DNA from: Scytalidium lignicola
Taxonomy: Eukaryota; Ascomycota; Leotiomycetes
DNA length: 64,000 nt
Direction of reading: 5' to 3'
Assembly: GCA_002812745.2 (NCBI GenBank)
Contig: NCSJ02000051.1
Coordinates: 62,001-126,000, forward strand
The position numbers were made by a program, and so were the translations under genes. The notes below the pieces were generated by a model that searched no databases, had not been told where the DNA came from, and saw only the letters and a list, made by a program, of their open reading frames with translations. This document shows positions 48,309-59,722 of this stretch, one piece after another. Position 1 is the first letter of the stretch, and every line of letters starts with the position of its first letter.

Positions 48309-49200
48309 ATTTCGATGGTTAGACCCAAGATCCCACTTTCTAAGAGCACTCTCAAATGTGAAGATACAGTCATATTATGCCCAGGAATTTAATACTAGAA
48401 TAAAGCAATCCTAAAAGTTAGGTTTGTCGCAAGCCAAACTAATATTACTATGACCGCAAATTTAAGGTAAAAGCCGGAGATAAACTTTGCTCAGAACCAG
48501 GAGTGAATTGGAAATTTCTGAACAGAGCGGAAAGAAAGTGATTGCAGCGTATCTAACAATTTGCTGTCTTAACAAGACCACCGTGAAGAAAAACTCATTT
48601 TAATATTACAACGATTCTCCGGGGCAAACTGAGGCGTAGGCACGCCAGGCACGCCAGGGGCGCGATATCTCGCTTAGACGTAACAACTCTCAGGGGGGGG
48701 ATTAGCTCCGTTCACCATATGTTAATAATTACGCCTCATAGCTCTTTAGGCTGCTGTACTGTATATTTGTTATATTCCTTCCCTGATTATTTTAAGGCTA
48801 TGCCTGACGAATAGTTGTGATCCTATTTACTCATATTCACTTAGTAGGGTTGTAAGTCTAGGACTGCTCTCGAAAGTTGAATTAAAAAGTACTATACTAC
48901 CAGTGAATGTATACCAAAGAGCGGTCAATCCTTGGGATCACTACAATCATTACAAAGAAACAAAATCAGATTCGCATTCCATATCAACCTGTCAACCTTT
49001 TAACTCATCCATCATTACTCGCGTTTTGTCATGCTTATATGTTTTCTCTATGATTCCGACTGACGCCTTACAGGATCAAGCCGTAGGGCTAGGAGCCAAA
49101 ACAGAGCCTTGAGGTGCATTTCCCAGGATAGCAATCAGGACAGCACATATTCTATAACGAAGTTAGCATCTTGCACAGTAGCAATACTTAATGTGCCGCC
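48309..49200. other. Intergenic
   Basis: About 890 nt between the Hsp70-like start and the decayed DUF6594 gene. Beyond the nonsense codon of the latter, its original C-terminus may persist to roughly 49140. An eight-G run lies near 48694-48702. No other feature was seen. Confidence 0.45.
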
Positions 49201-50620
49201 TTACGCCGCAGTTCCCAGAAAAATATCCTGTACTTTCGCTTCCGTTAGGGCTGCCATCGTGATAGCAAATATGAATGCAAAGCCAGCAATAGCAGATGCC
49301 ATCTGGGCTCGCGTCATTGGCACTAAAACCATTAGATATACTGGTACTACAATGGTAGCGATTGCAAGGCCGATGTATATTGCTTTGGATATTGGTTCGA
49401 GCCGAGAAGGTGAGTAGTTGCGTATGTTCGGATTTTCTGTCTTTCTTCGATCCGCATCCGTCTCGAGAATATACTTTTAGCATATTAGTATCCGAGGCTT
49501 CTTCAAATCTCTGCTTCTCTTGAGAAACATAGAAGTCAAGGCAGACAGGAGGATTACAAACCCTGAGAAATGAGTTTGGCCAGCGGTTTGCCATCCATTC
49601 TAACAGATCCTGAATGGGGTTGGTATTGTTGGATTGATTTCCAATAGTGATATAGTCCTCGACATTAAACAGAACATCCTCCTTTTCCTCTGCAATTGGC
49701 CTTTCATCATTTACAAAATGGAAAAGGGCCATATAGTGACCTATTCGTGGCTTCTCCAGACCCATGAGTTGAGCATTTCTCAAGAGTAGGTCAGCTTCGA
49801 TTTGTTAGCATTTCTTTCCTATATTGATATAAATAGGTTCTTGCCATATTCGCAGAGCTTTTGTCTTGATTCAGCGAGCAAGGTCTCATGGTTCGGGTTC
49901 CATCCAGTATAGTTTTTATATCCATAGAGCCTTAGTTCTAATATTGGTTCTTTAGCATCTGCCTCATCTAGCTCGTCCAGCCTTTTCTCTATCTGATCCA
50001 GTTCAATTTCAAGTTGGGTCAGGTTGCGAGAAAAGAGCCTTCCAAATCTGCGATAGAGACCATAACAGGGGTTGCTGTTTTTGTAGGCTGCTAGACGGGG
50101 TATGCCTTTGGGATAATCCTCGACTAACAGTTAATTTGTTAGCAACTCTGCAATATTACTTCGTGACTTTACCTACTTTTCTCATATTTAATTTTATTAT
50201 AACGATAATATTCATCCCTTTTTTTCTTTTCTTCCTTCGTTAGTCCAAAAAAANGTTTGCCTGAAATAGGTTTTCCATGGCAGAGGAGCCTCAGCCTCTT
50301 CAGTCTATTAGTAATCCATGATAGGCAGTACAAGAGGTAGTTAAGACTTATATACTTTTTTGACTGCCATATTTTTCAGTAGAGCTTGGAGTTGCCACTT
50401 TCTTCACCTCTGTTGAGCTTTCATCCTTTTCTGCAACCGTTTTGGTCAGGGATTGAGGCTGATCCTTGACAATAGGACGTTGCGAGTGTATTGTTGGCAG
50501 AAGGGATATTGAATTGTCGTGATCGGTAAGACAAGCTCTTGTTGGCGGGGTAAGGGGTAGGTTATTATTGAGCTCGATTGCAGGTGTTCTGGCCACAGGA
50601 ACCGCAATTTTCTCAGCCAT
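49201..50620 (-). pseudogene. DUF6594-family membrane protein gene, frameshifted
   Basis: Exons 50356-50620, 49845-50123 and 49201-49794. The first encodes a Ser/Thr/Pro-rich N-terminus (MAEKIAVPVARTP). The second has DYPKGIPRLAAYKNSNPCYGLYRRFGRLFSRNL and a coiled-coil acidic helix. The third has LLLRNAQLMGLEKPRIGHY, and after a one-base slip at about 49466-49474 the usual three-helix end (LEPISKAIYIGLAIATIVVPVYL, ASAIAGFAFIFAITMAAL, then FLGTAA). That frame then ends at a TAA at 49201-49203, where the family continues with Tyr. The intron 49795-49844 has a GC donor, a CTAAC branch and an AG end. The intron 50124-50355 holds the N at 50254. DUF6594 proteins are fungal membrane proteins of unknown role. 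Two independent lesions argue for a pseudogene. Confidence 0.72.
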
Positions 50621-51388
50621 AATGTCTGGTCGGTATATTGAGGCATTGATACACTTGCAAGAATTCTCACCGTGATCACAACGGTTCAAGTAGTCGGTGT
50701 AGACGCAGCCTCATGAATGAACACGGAGCTGCCCAACGTGGCCATCTTTTAAAAGGGGTGAGCACGGCAACCACTACGTATCGATCCTTGACAACGTCAA
50801 CGAATGAATGAGTTGCGACTTAGTAGGCTCAAAATTCACCACAGCACGACAGCACGCTGCTGCAAGGCTGTATTTCTAGCAGTGATTTGGACACTACTAA
50901 AGAGATCTCTTCATGTTGGTTGGATTAGTATGGATTTCTTAACCACGGTAACGTGCCGAGTTTTGACGGTTAGAAAAGAAAGTCGGCAGGTATTGAAATT
51001 CTAGGAATGGATGGTATTTATACTTTTCTAGACTACTTCTCTCTAGTAGTTTAAACCTAGGGGGTGCATATTAACCGGAGATCAGATGAAAACCAGCATA
51101 ATATCTTCAATTGACTGGTTAAATCTCCCAAAACTCCAAAAAGATGTTTCCCTGGATGTCAAAACATAATAACGGCTTTTAGAGGTTCAATATAAAATCA
51201 TACTAGATTCTCTGCTATGAACTTCCAAGTGTCTAACTAATTTATTGCTTAACTACAGGGTCCACATTTTCATTGAAATTCTTTGTAAAAGCTTCATAAA
51301 TTATCAAACACTCCTAATGTTGACTTCCGGGGTCCTAGAACATAGGAATCCAATTACGGAAATCAAAAACCAGTTGGCCTGCTCGTAA
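50621..51388. other. Intergenic
   Basis: About 770 nt with no recognised gene. The left edge is the upstream region of the DUF6594 gene, whose start could also be an in-frame ATG at 50689. Confidence 0.45.
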
Positions 51389-51791
51389 TTAAACAAAAGC
51401 TCCTCTTCTCATATATTCTTGACTGCCCAAGGGATGATTGAATCGCCCTCGTTTACTCACTCTCTTTGGCAGAGATGGTGGTGGAGGAGATGGTGGGCAA
51501 GGTACAGTGCCACCTCCATAACGCTTCTTCGAAGCCACCTTACAGTGGTAGTTCACGTCCTTAGCGTTCTGAAGAACACGCTTCCTTGGTAATACACTTC
51601 GAAAGGCCCGATGCTGTTCTCTCGATAGCTCAGAACCCTAGATAATCTCAGCAGTGTTCATTTATTACAGAAATTACCAAACTCACCGAACTAAGGTTTC
51701 TTCCTGCGGCAAACCGAGGAGAGTTGTGTTGGGTAGGCTCTTGAAGGTGCTGCCGAGAGAGGTCGGACACTCCTTTGGGCATCGCGTACAT
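51389..51791 (-). CDS. Hypothetical small spliced gene, 5' end uncertain
   Basis: Two exons, 51687-51791 and 51389-51637, are joined across a 49-nt intron (GTGAGT donor, ATCTAG acceptor), giving 117 residues from the first ATG. The product is basic: MPKGVSDLSRQ, then SREQHRAFRSVLPRKRVLQ, a short Cys/His pair (YHCK), a poly-Pro run (PPSPPPPS) and KRVSKRGRFNHPLGSQEY to the stop. The good splice sites and continuous coding across them are the support. Coding-like frames extend upstream on the same strand to about 53640, so this may be the 3' end of a larger gene. No family recognised. Confidence 0.4.
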
Positions 51792-53641
51792 TATCGCAGA
51801 TGTACCCACCTGGTTAATTCCCGTGGGAAATTTGAGGCACAAATATGTAGAAAATAGCGTTTTGGGGCTTGCTTTAATTGCCAAAGACAGTTTTCCAGAC
51901 TCAAGTTGAACGTTGATTGTAAAAGAAGGTGGAATAGTCCAGGGATGTGCTCAGAATGTGCGAAAGAAGAAATCTTGAGCAAGAGCCGCATTAAGAGAGG
52001 GCTTTAAAGACTTACCGTACACAATTAGCCCCCTGTGAAGCCCTCGAGAGGTTATTGGGTCTACACAGGCATATTGCTGGTAGATACGGTGTCAATACCT
52101 ACCTGCGCCGGGCGTAACCAACAAATCTTCTCAATTGGGATGTGTCGACAGCGAAGATGACGGATTCGTGCAACAGTAAGCCTCTCAAAAGCATCATACC
52201 ATGGCAGCAATTGGCTCTGTTGCTGCCCTCTGAACACGGGACTCAATAAAGGAGGCAAGCCAGTAGAGGTATAGCCGACAAAAAAGAAGTATAGGTACAC
52301 ATTTCAAGTCTATCTAGCAATGTTGAGTACGTTTGCGAAAGCGGCGAAAGCGTTGGGAGGACCCGGGTTAGGTTCGGACCACCGTTCGCGTGGAACGGGC
52401 CTTTCTCAGTCGGCACAGTCAGTTGTCTAGCCGATCCTCTGCATCCGAGTGCAACTGTCTGTTACCGCTTGATGATCTCCTTTCNTTTTTTTTAACAGTA
52501 TCGAGTTTTCAAGAAAGTCTGGCACGAAGTTGACTCTACACTTCTGTTCGGGCTATGCTTTGTCCTAGAAGTGTGGCTCCCTTACTGGATCAAGCACGAT
52601 GAAGACACCAACACTTTGGCGAGGTACGTTGCAATTAGACGGTAAGGAACTCATGCCCAACATCAAAACCGCGATGCCAGTGTTAATGGCCTCATCTCGC
52701 AATCATGAAGAACACTCTGTTAAACCACTTGGTTTAGGTAAGTGGGTATGTATATCTCTCAATTAAAATAATAATTTGTCATTTCAATCTTTCAAACCAT
52801 TCGGACAAAATTAGATACGATCATTGACAAAAGGAGATGCAACAGATAAGAGATGCCACTGGCTTACCACTGCCCCTGCATATGCAGAGAGGCCGCCCAA
52901 AATCGAGCACGTAATCCCTCTTAGAGATCTCATGCCGAACAGCCGAAATCTGTTGCAAGATAGCACCAACAGTTGAACCACCCAGATCATCGAGACTCCT
53001 CGGCATAATCACGAATTCAAGCTGCCTTGATTCGGTTCTTCGATCGCGCGTAAACTCAATCAAAGAGATATTCAGTGTTGAGCAGAATATTCTTTGAAAA
53101 GAGTCGTTGGAAGTCGAATATGCTGACAGATTGATCCTCGCTGATTTAGGCCCATGTATGAAAGGTACATTTTTTTTCAGCAACGAGAAAGTCCCAGATT
53201 GAAGTTATGGAATGAAATAATTTCCGAGAAATCATGAAAATGAAGGCCAGAGGTGGGAATTGTGCTATTAAGTACACTCAAGATCCAGCGCTCTGTCCCT
53301 TGAAAGGATTCGACATGTGAGCACCCGAGGTCTCAATGTTGTGCATATCCCGCAGCACACCATCGTTCTGCGGGTGTGACGATTCGTCGATTCGTCATCA
53401 ACAGGTGCCATGGAGACGCTTGTGTGACAACCTTTGGCTTAGTTTCGATATCCAGTGAACTTACCATTTCATTTGCGATCCATATTCTGAACGTCAATTG
53501 GGCTGCACTCCTTCGATTTCTCCCTGGAACGATTGGCTCGATAGCTGGTGACCCACAAAGATTAACTGTAGTCACATAGACTGCACAGTCAGAGCAGGAA
53601 CTGAGCCTTCGTAAGGTTCTAACTCTCTGCCATTCTGTCAT
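51792..53641 (-). other. Possible upstream exons or relics on minus strand
   Basis: Protein-like stretches followed by plausible donors: 52103-52300 (LLPWYDAFERLTVARIRHLR, then CAG-GTAGGT), 52868-53183 (LEFVIMPRSLDDLGG, then GTG-GTAAGC) and about 53465-53641 (TEWQRVRTLRRLSS, then ATG-GTAAGT). I could not find consistent acceptors joining them. They may be exons of one rapidly evolving gene ending at 51389, or decayed fragments. A plus-strand stretch near 52507-52632 (LLFGLCFVLEVWLPYWIKHDED) also looks coding. The N at 52485 lies here. Confidence 0.3.
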
Positions 53642-55850
53642 CTGTCATTTAAGTTTGTAAATTAACCGGTAGGGAGGGTGGTTATCTCACGCATAATTAT
53701 ACCATAGGAAAAGAGAAGGCCCAGGACATACGGTCCTAGAAATACATTGCTGTGCTGATGTCAGAATGCTGGGATCAGTATAGGTGTGTGCTGTACGAAA
53801 GGTGAGAATACCGTATACGAAAACCGGTCCCACTAATATTTGCCCTTCACAGTTTCAAGCGGTAAATCTAAGCTAGCTTCTTGACTTCAGCATCCTCAAC
53901 ACCGTGATTCATGTATCTACCAACACTAACACGTGGCTATTAGGTATTGGGACCCATGAACTAATGGATCAATTGCCAATGAGTTCTATCTCTCGATGAT
54001 GTCTGACTATTGGCCTTACAGGACAGCTGCAATACCCAATAGTAGGAGTTTGAAGCACCATCGGTTCTCGTGAACATCGGGTTTCGTTGCACAGCATGAA
54101 AAGGCTGTTATTGCAGGAGCATTTTGTTTAGCTAGATCATTATTACGACTCAGGTGAGTCTATCTCCTAAGCCTTAAAATTGTTCGAGAATCGCTGGGAG
54201 AGTAGCAACACATTCTCCATCTCCTGTCAGAGTTTCCTCTTCAAGAGAGACTTCTCCTGACTTGAGCAGCCTTGCCATATATAACAGCGAGGCTTAACGG
54301 AGTCCTTGAAATGCATTATATTATTAATATGTTTGTCAGTTCACAGCTTTGTTTCAATCTGCGTTTCAGCTGGGAGAACCCATCGCGCCCGCCTGCAAGA
54401 CGTCCTCCACAACCATCTCCTCCAGCTGCAATGCAATCCCCAACATTGACATTATTTCATGATCTTTAATCCGCGCATTCTCATCTGTTCAAGGCCTTTA
54501 TGATTGAGCAACAAGTCGATTTCGTCGAAAGCAGCCATGAATTAATCCTTTCAGGGGCCAAATGCCCCACAACCCGAATACCTGCTTGAAGGGAACTTTA
54601 GCGACAGTCTCTTCACAATGGATACATGCCTCTTTTGATGGCAATAACCCTCTTTCGGGAGAGAGAATACTGTGATACAATATGAAGAAGCTTGTAGAGC
54701 AAAAGTCTGATGAGGCTAGCTATAGCGCCCAGCTGAAGGGGCGAACATTCTGTCACAATGACAGTCGGCAATAGCAAGGCTGTGGTAATTACACTGTCCA
54801 TGGATAGGATCTATGCAATAGGGACCATCTTAATGATGGAATAATCCCGCACAAGTGTCGAATCCATGAGGCCATTCTGTTGGAGCTTTGAAGAGGTAAG
54901 AGAAAAATCTACAGCATAAATTTCTATGCCAACCTTATAACATTGATTTGCAAGCAAAAGAAACATTTGTGTTCTAGATAATTATTATTACAGAAAGATC
55001 TATGCAATAAGCCCCCCTGTTTTTTTTTCCCTTATCCTTATTTCTTATTGCTTTTTTCTCTATCAGCGGTCAATCATTGCCCCGCAATAAATAGCGAGGC
55101 GGTCTAGATGCAGAATCTCAAGTGGATCTATCGAAAGTTCCATGGTACGAGCTTGATGTTTGGGAAACGTTGGTTTCAAATATTCTTGACCGCCGAATAA
55201 GACTTTATCCGGCGAAGGGAAACTTTAAAGAAATACAACGCCGATACTGTGGAGTATTTTCCAGCTTAGGTAAGGGATGTTCCAACCTTGAACTTTCTTT
55301 TTTTTNCGAACTAGTAGCTACTGCAATAGTCTTAGTAGAAATTATTGTAGATTCTATTACTGCCAGAGTTTAGTATGACATTGAAACATGGTCTTTGCGC
55401 CATCAAAACCTTTCCAAATATCAACATGTGACAATGATCCGGGTGCCTACCTATATTAAGACTGCGAGAGGCCTACCCATGCTGCTATCCAACTCAGCAA
55501 ACTCATGCACAGAACTGCATTGTGTCATCTGAAAAAATACAGCCCATGAAAATCAAGTATTAGTAGACCCTGAGAGGTTGAAGTTGAAACTGTGACTGTC
55601 TAATAAATTTTGTCTACCGGGTATGATAAGATAAAGTACAAGAGTCCAAAACACGAATGCTCCAATCCTATCAAACTCCGACCCAATTTTTGTCTAGTCT
55701 AGTCATAACTGTTAACATTAGCAAATTGCGCCCATTTTCATTCTCCATGGAAGCATATCACAATGAAGAAAATTAATAATCCAAAATCCCATTACACAAA
55801 AACCCGTCCCTGAAACCCCATCACTACAATGTCCTGAAGCGTAGAATCCC
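53642..55850. other. Gene-poor interval
   Basis: About 2.2 kb. A plus-strand open stretch at 55122-55267 (KVPWYELDVWETLVSNILDRR) ends at a possible donor and is otherwise unassignable. A Pro-rich stretch occurs near 54360-54469. An imperfect inverted repeat of about 13 nt (CTATTAGGTATTG near 53937; CAATACCCAATAG near 54032) flanks 80 nt. The N at 55306 lies here. No gene supported. Confidence 0.4.
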
Positions 55851-57116
55851 TTACATGGCATCATCAACATCCTCCTTCATGCCCTCCACCAAAACTTTGT
55901 TCACCATCGCAGCTGCCCTTCCAGACTCACCACCTGCCTTCCGAGCATCATCCACCCCCTTCTTCACCGCGTCGTAGAAAAATTTCTTGAAAACCCTCTG
56001 CCGGCTCTCCTTATCCAGGTACATCTCGCCCTCCTCATCTCTCGGGGTTCCAAAAAGATTCAGATGCGCATAGGCATTAGACCGAGTGGGTATCATATGA
56101 ACCTGGAAATCCGTGAAAGGGAAGCCCCTGCCTCTTATCGCTCCTCCATAGCCACCATCCATCACCGTATCGCCATCCAGTTCAGAATCTGTATCTGTAT
56201 CTACCAGTCCCGCGCGTAGAAATTTCGACAGCACAGTTAATTTCCTAGGGAAAGTCTTCCCGGCTTCACCCATTAACCCCCGACTTGCAGATGACCACTT
56301 TTCAATTCCAGCCACTCCACCAGCACCTAGTTTAGCACTTGCCCAACCTAGCATCGTCAGAAGACATTTCAGCGTCTTCATCCACCCCCCAGGGCAGCTG
56401 ACTATGTCCTTCTCCGCAACCTCCAGAGCCCATTCAAGTCCAGCTAAGGCATCAATCGATATCTGCGAACTCAGATGTGTGATTCCCGCCCTGAGATACA
56501 GCAGCAGTGATTCCGAATGATCGGCTATGTCTGGTGTAGGTAAGAGTCGAAGGAACTTTAAGAGCTGAGAGCGCACGCTGGATGAGCCATCGAGGAAGAG
56601 CGGGAGGAGCTTCGGGAGAATGATGGCGGTTGGTAAGGGCTGGGGTGAAGAGACTGGAAGGGTGGAGAGGACTTTTGTCAGGTAGGATAATGAGTCACGG
56701 CGTTGGGTTTCGGAGCGTGAACTAGATGCTAGAGAGAGGTTGTGCGTAAATTGGGCTGCAGAGGTTGGTGCGCTTGTACTGAGGGATTGTTGGTTTACAA
56801 CGATTGCTGGGTGGTTGCGGTGTTAGTATTTCTTTTTTTCCCTTTCTTTTTTAAAGATGCAAATAAAAATTGTTGGGGGAATATCAGAGCACTCGAGAAA
56901 TGGTCAATTGAAAAGAATAATTTTGCATACATTTTGCTCTGAAGCTCGTGTCTGTGAAGTTGTCTGGCTTCGGTTTTGCCTTCCCTACTCGTAACTTTGT
57001 TTTCTATGGAGTGTCAGGGCTGGGGAAAGAAGTTCGTAGAGCTCAATCTCCTCTGGGACGATACGCACTTGAAAGTCTTTCTTTTTCTCCCTCTTCTTCT
57101 TTGCGCTGGACCCCAT
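55851..57116 (-). CDS. IPI1: Pre-rRNA-processing protein Ipi1
   Basis: Three exons: 57069-57116 (48 nt), 56931-57003 and 55851-56806. The introns are 65 and 124 nt, and the product is 358 residues. It opens MGSSAKKKREKKKDFQ-KTKLRVGKAKPK and continues DNFTDTSFRAKSIVVNQQSL and QRRDSLSYLTKVLST, the signature N-terminus of Ipi1/Tex10. Helical (HEAT-like) repeats follow (LPKLLPLFLDGSSSVRSQLLKFLRLLP). Ipi1 forms the Rix1 complex with Rix1/Ipi2 and Ipi3, required in the nucleolus and nucleoplasm for ITS2 processing and 60S maturation. The Lys-rich start is a likely nuclear/nucleolar signal. The tiny first exon is set by the family match. It diverges from the dynein light-chain gene. Confidence 0.93.
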
Positions 57117-57415
57117 TGTTGCTGTTACGGTCGAAAATGTTGCGACTTTAATAGATATCTCACCGTTGATAAGGAAATTTCAGTGGGGTATCAAAATCAA
57201 TGGTGGTTGGCTGTAGGGTTGTGTTTGCCATGTTTGCTTCCGGCCCAGCATCTACAGAATGCGTTCTTGATGTATCGGGCTCCAAGATCCAAAAAAGAAT
57301 TACTCCGTTCATTTTCGATTCAACCTCGTCTATTATACAAATGCCGGATTCTCTTAATGTAAGTCTCTGGCACATGATCCTTTGAATTGAACACATATAT
57401 CAACAAGATTCTACA
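57117..57415. promoter_or_regulatory. Divergent promoter IPI1 / Roadblock light chain
   Basis: The 299 nt between the two start codons serve both genes. It contains an upstream plus-strand ATG at 57343 followed by a GTAAGT, which could be a small 5' exon of the light-chain gene. Confidence 0.6.
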
Positions 57416-57938
57416 ATGTTTACCAGGCTAACGGGGGGAAAGATTAACGGAGCCGATGTGTTGACAGAAACGCTGAACCGTTTGTCAAAGAAGGATGGAG
57501 TGCAGGCAGCAATTGTCCTCGATCGGTCGACAGGTGCAATCCTGAGGACGACGGGAGAGTATACCATCTCAAACGCTTCTCCGTCTGCCTCGCAGGCCCC
57601 CAACGGAGGACCAGGTGGCCTGAACCTCGAGGACAATACCGGCAGCTCGAACGGGACTGAGACACGAGGTGTGGAAGCATTAGCCGCGATGGTATGGAGC
57701 TTTGTGAACTCTGCGGGAGAACTAGTACAAGGATTGGACGGAGAGGTAAGTTATTAATTGATGTTGTGTGCGCCACATCTCAGGAGTGAGAGATGTGCTT
57801 AGGAAACCCCGTAAGCTGACTGGAAGGTTCTAGGATGAGGTTAAATTACTTCGGCTGAGAACGAGAAAACAAGAGCTGGTTATCGTGCCGGATGCCAAAT
57901 ACCTTTTGGTGGTTGTACACGATACCTCACCTGCATAA
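57416..57938 (+). CDS. Dynein light chain, Roadblock/LC7 family
   Basis: Two exons, 57416-57745 and 57834-57938 (88-nt intron), give 144 residues. The LC7 core is clear: LTETLNRLSKKDGVQAAIVL, DRSTGAILRTTGEY, VEALAAMVWSFVNSAGELVQGL, then after splicing DEVKLLRLRTKKQ-like RTRKQELVIVPDAKYLLVVVHD. A Ser/Gly-rich insert of about 30 residues in the middle is usual for fungal members. LC7 dimers bind the dynein intermediate chain and help attach cargo to cytoplasmic dynein on microtubules. The start is ambiguous: MFTRLTGG at 57416, or a short upstream exon beginning at 57343, whose best acceptor is weak. Confidence 0.88.
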
Positions 57939-59722
57939 CGGGAAATGAGATGAGATCAGACGGGCTGGCTGGCTGAGTGAATGAGTGAATGAGTGTGTGG
58001 GTGAGAATGTGTGTCGGTGTGGTTTTTTTTGTTTGTATATGCCGGGGCTGGACGGCGAAGTGGACGGCGAGACCGTTGATGTTGTCCATATACGTCTTAG
58101 AGTTTTTTCTTCTTTTCTACCTTCTGCTATACCCCTGGGCCATGGACTGGCGTTTGTTTGGGAAGGCTTCTGAAACGCATGAAGGATCCTACCTCCCATG
58201 TTTCAATAAAGACCACCCCCCTTTTTGCCCCCTATGTTTTGACTCGGCTGTGTAACTCGAATGCATAATTCGTCAACAGTTAATACGGGAAATGCACCGC
58301 TACGTGTTATCCAAGCTCAAAAGAAATCAAAAATTCCCCGAAGTAATTTCAGATTGGCCAATCACTCGCTCGACCGGGTTGACCGTTGGGGATGAGGCTA
58401 AGAGGGCTGAGATCTCCGAAGGGAAAAGCTGGGGTCTAGGTCTAAAGTCTGACATGGCATAATTGATGTCGGCAGCGAGAGTGAGGGCTCCTGAAGCTGA
58501 CTTCCGGCCAAGTGCGACTCGTGACCTGTGGCTTGCGACAGCGGCCTTTTTTTTAACTTCTCTCCAGCAATAACTTAAATTAAATTGCAATACTACCGTA
58601 CACGTAAGAAAAGGGCTTTGGGATGATTGCTGATTGCTTACTGCTTTAGTAAGTAGAAACGCGTGGGGTCGAAATAGGCCTTCTAGGTTCTGTAAGTTGG
58701 TAAGCTGTCAGCAACACGGCACGCACCTAATTAGTACCGTAGCATCTCATGCGCGCAGTTCTGCAAGATGGAAGATCTGGGGGGGGGCCAGTGTTGTATA
58801 CAGTACCCGTAGTACAGTACAGTAGAATACTTGTTTCAGACATCTCATTTCCAGAACATGTCATGGAACCCATTCCGAGGGCTGGTCCATCGCAAAGGGA
58901 CTAGCGGACGTCCACTCTGGGCAGGGCTGGTTAGGGGGCGATCCAGGCCTGGACAGAGGCAGAGAACCCTACACCACCGCGGAGACAGCGGTTCGGCACC
59001 TAAGTTCCAGCACCTGTCAGCGTCACTTACGGCACTGTTGGCCACTGCCATGACCCTAAACAGCCCTCCAACCCTACCCGGCCAGCACCCCTACCGCCGC
59101 CTACGACGCCTACCTACAGGTATCCACGGGGGGGCGTCGGACTAGGGCCTGCAGCAATGCTCCTTCCAAGGCTGCTCCACCGATAACAGGGCGTAGCTGC
59201 CAAGCCCACGTCACGTCGCAGCACACCGTTGACTCTCTATACGACGGTTTGAGGTGAGATCGTAGCCGTCTGATGTGTGTGTGTGTTCGACTTCATGCTC
59301 CCAGCAGCAGCAGTACGCAAATCCATAGCTGGATCCATGTGGAAAATCGCTGCGAGCCCGCTGTTCTTATCAGAATAATACAGTAAAGCCTACCACTACC
59401 ATACACTCATGACATGACATGGTTATCTTGCTCCTCTCTCTCTTCCGCCCAGTGCTTTCCTAAGCTGCCTGTACGTACTAAGCTGCATCCCGCCCTCCCA
59501 TCGGCCAATCCGATCATGCCATTGCATTGGAAGTGACATCTACAAAGTACAAGAGTACCATAAGTCCCGTCGAAATACGCCGGGCCCAGATCGAGCCAGC
59601 CTGAACCTGCTTTCCTGTCGTCATCCACCTCTCTTGCTGCCAGCCGTGCTCAATGGCCGCAACATCTTTTTGCTAGCCACCACACTTTGTATTTTTCTTG
59701 AGTATTCTTCCACCCACCAAGT
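57939..59722. other. Gene-free interval, GC-richer on the right
   Basis: About 1.8 kb. It includes a GAGTGAAT-like repeat around 57974-57998, a short GT repeat near 59274-59284, and T runs (58023-58030). No supported gene; overlapping frames at 58831-59145 follow composition. The right end is the promoter and leader of the next gene. Confidence 0.5.

Noticed and set aside
53937..54045. 13-nt imperfect inverted repeat as a small transposon
   Set aside because: Only about 80 nt lie between the arms, with no target-site duplication visible; chance cannot be excluded.
58831..59145. 104-codon plus-strand frame upstream of the 985-residue gene
   Set aside because: Pro/Arg-rich reading of GC-rich DNA with an equally open antisense frame; no domain.
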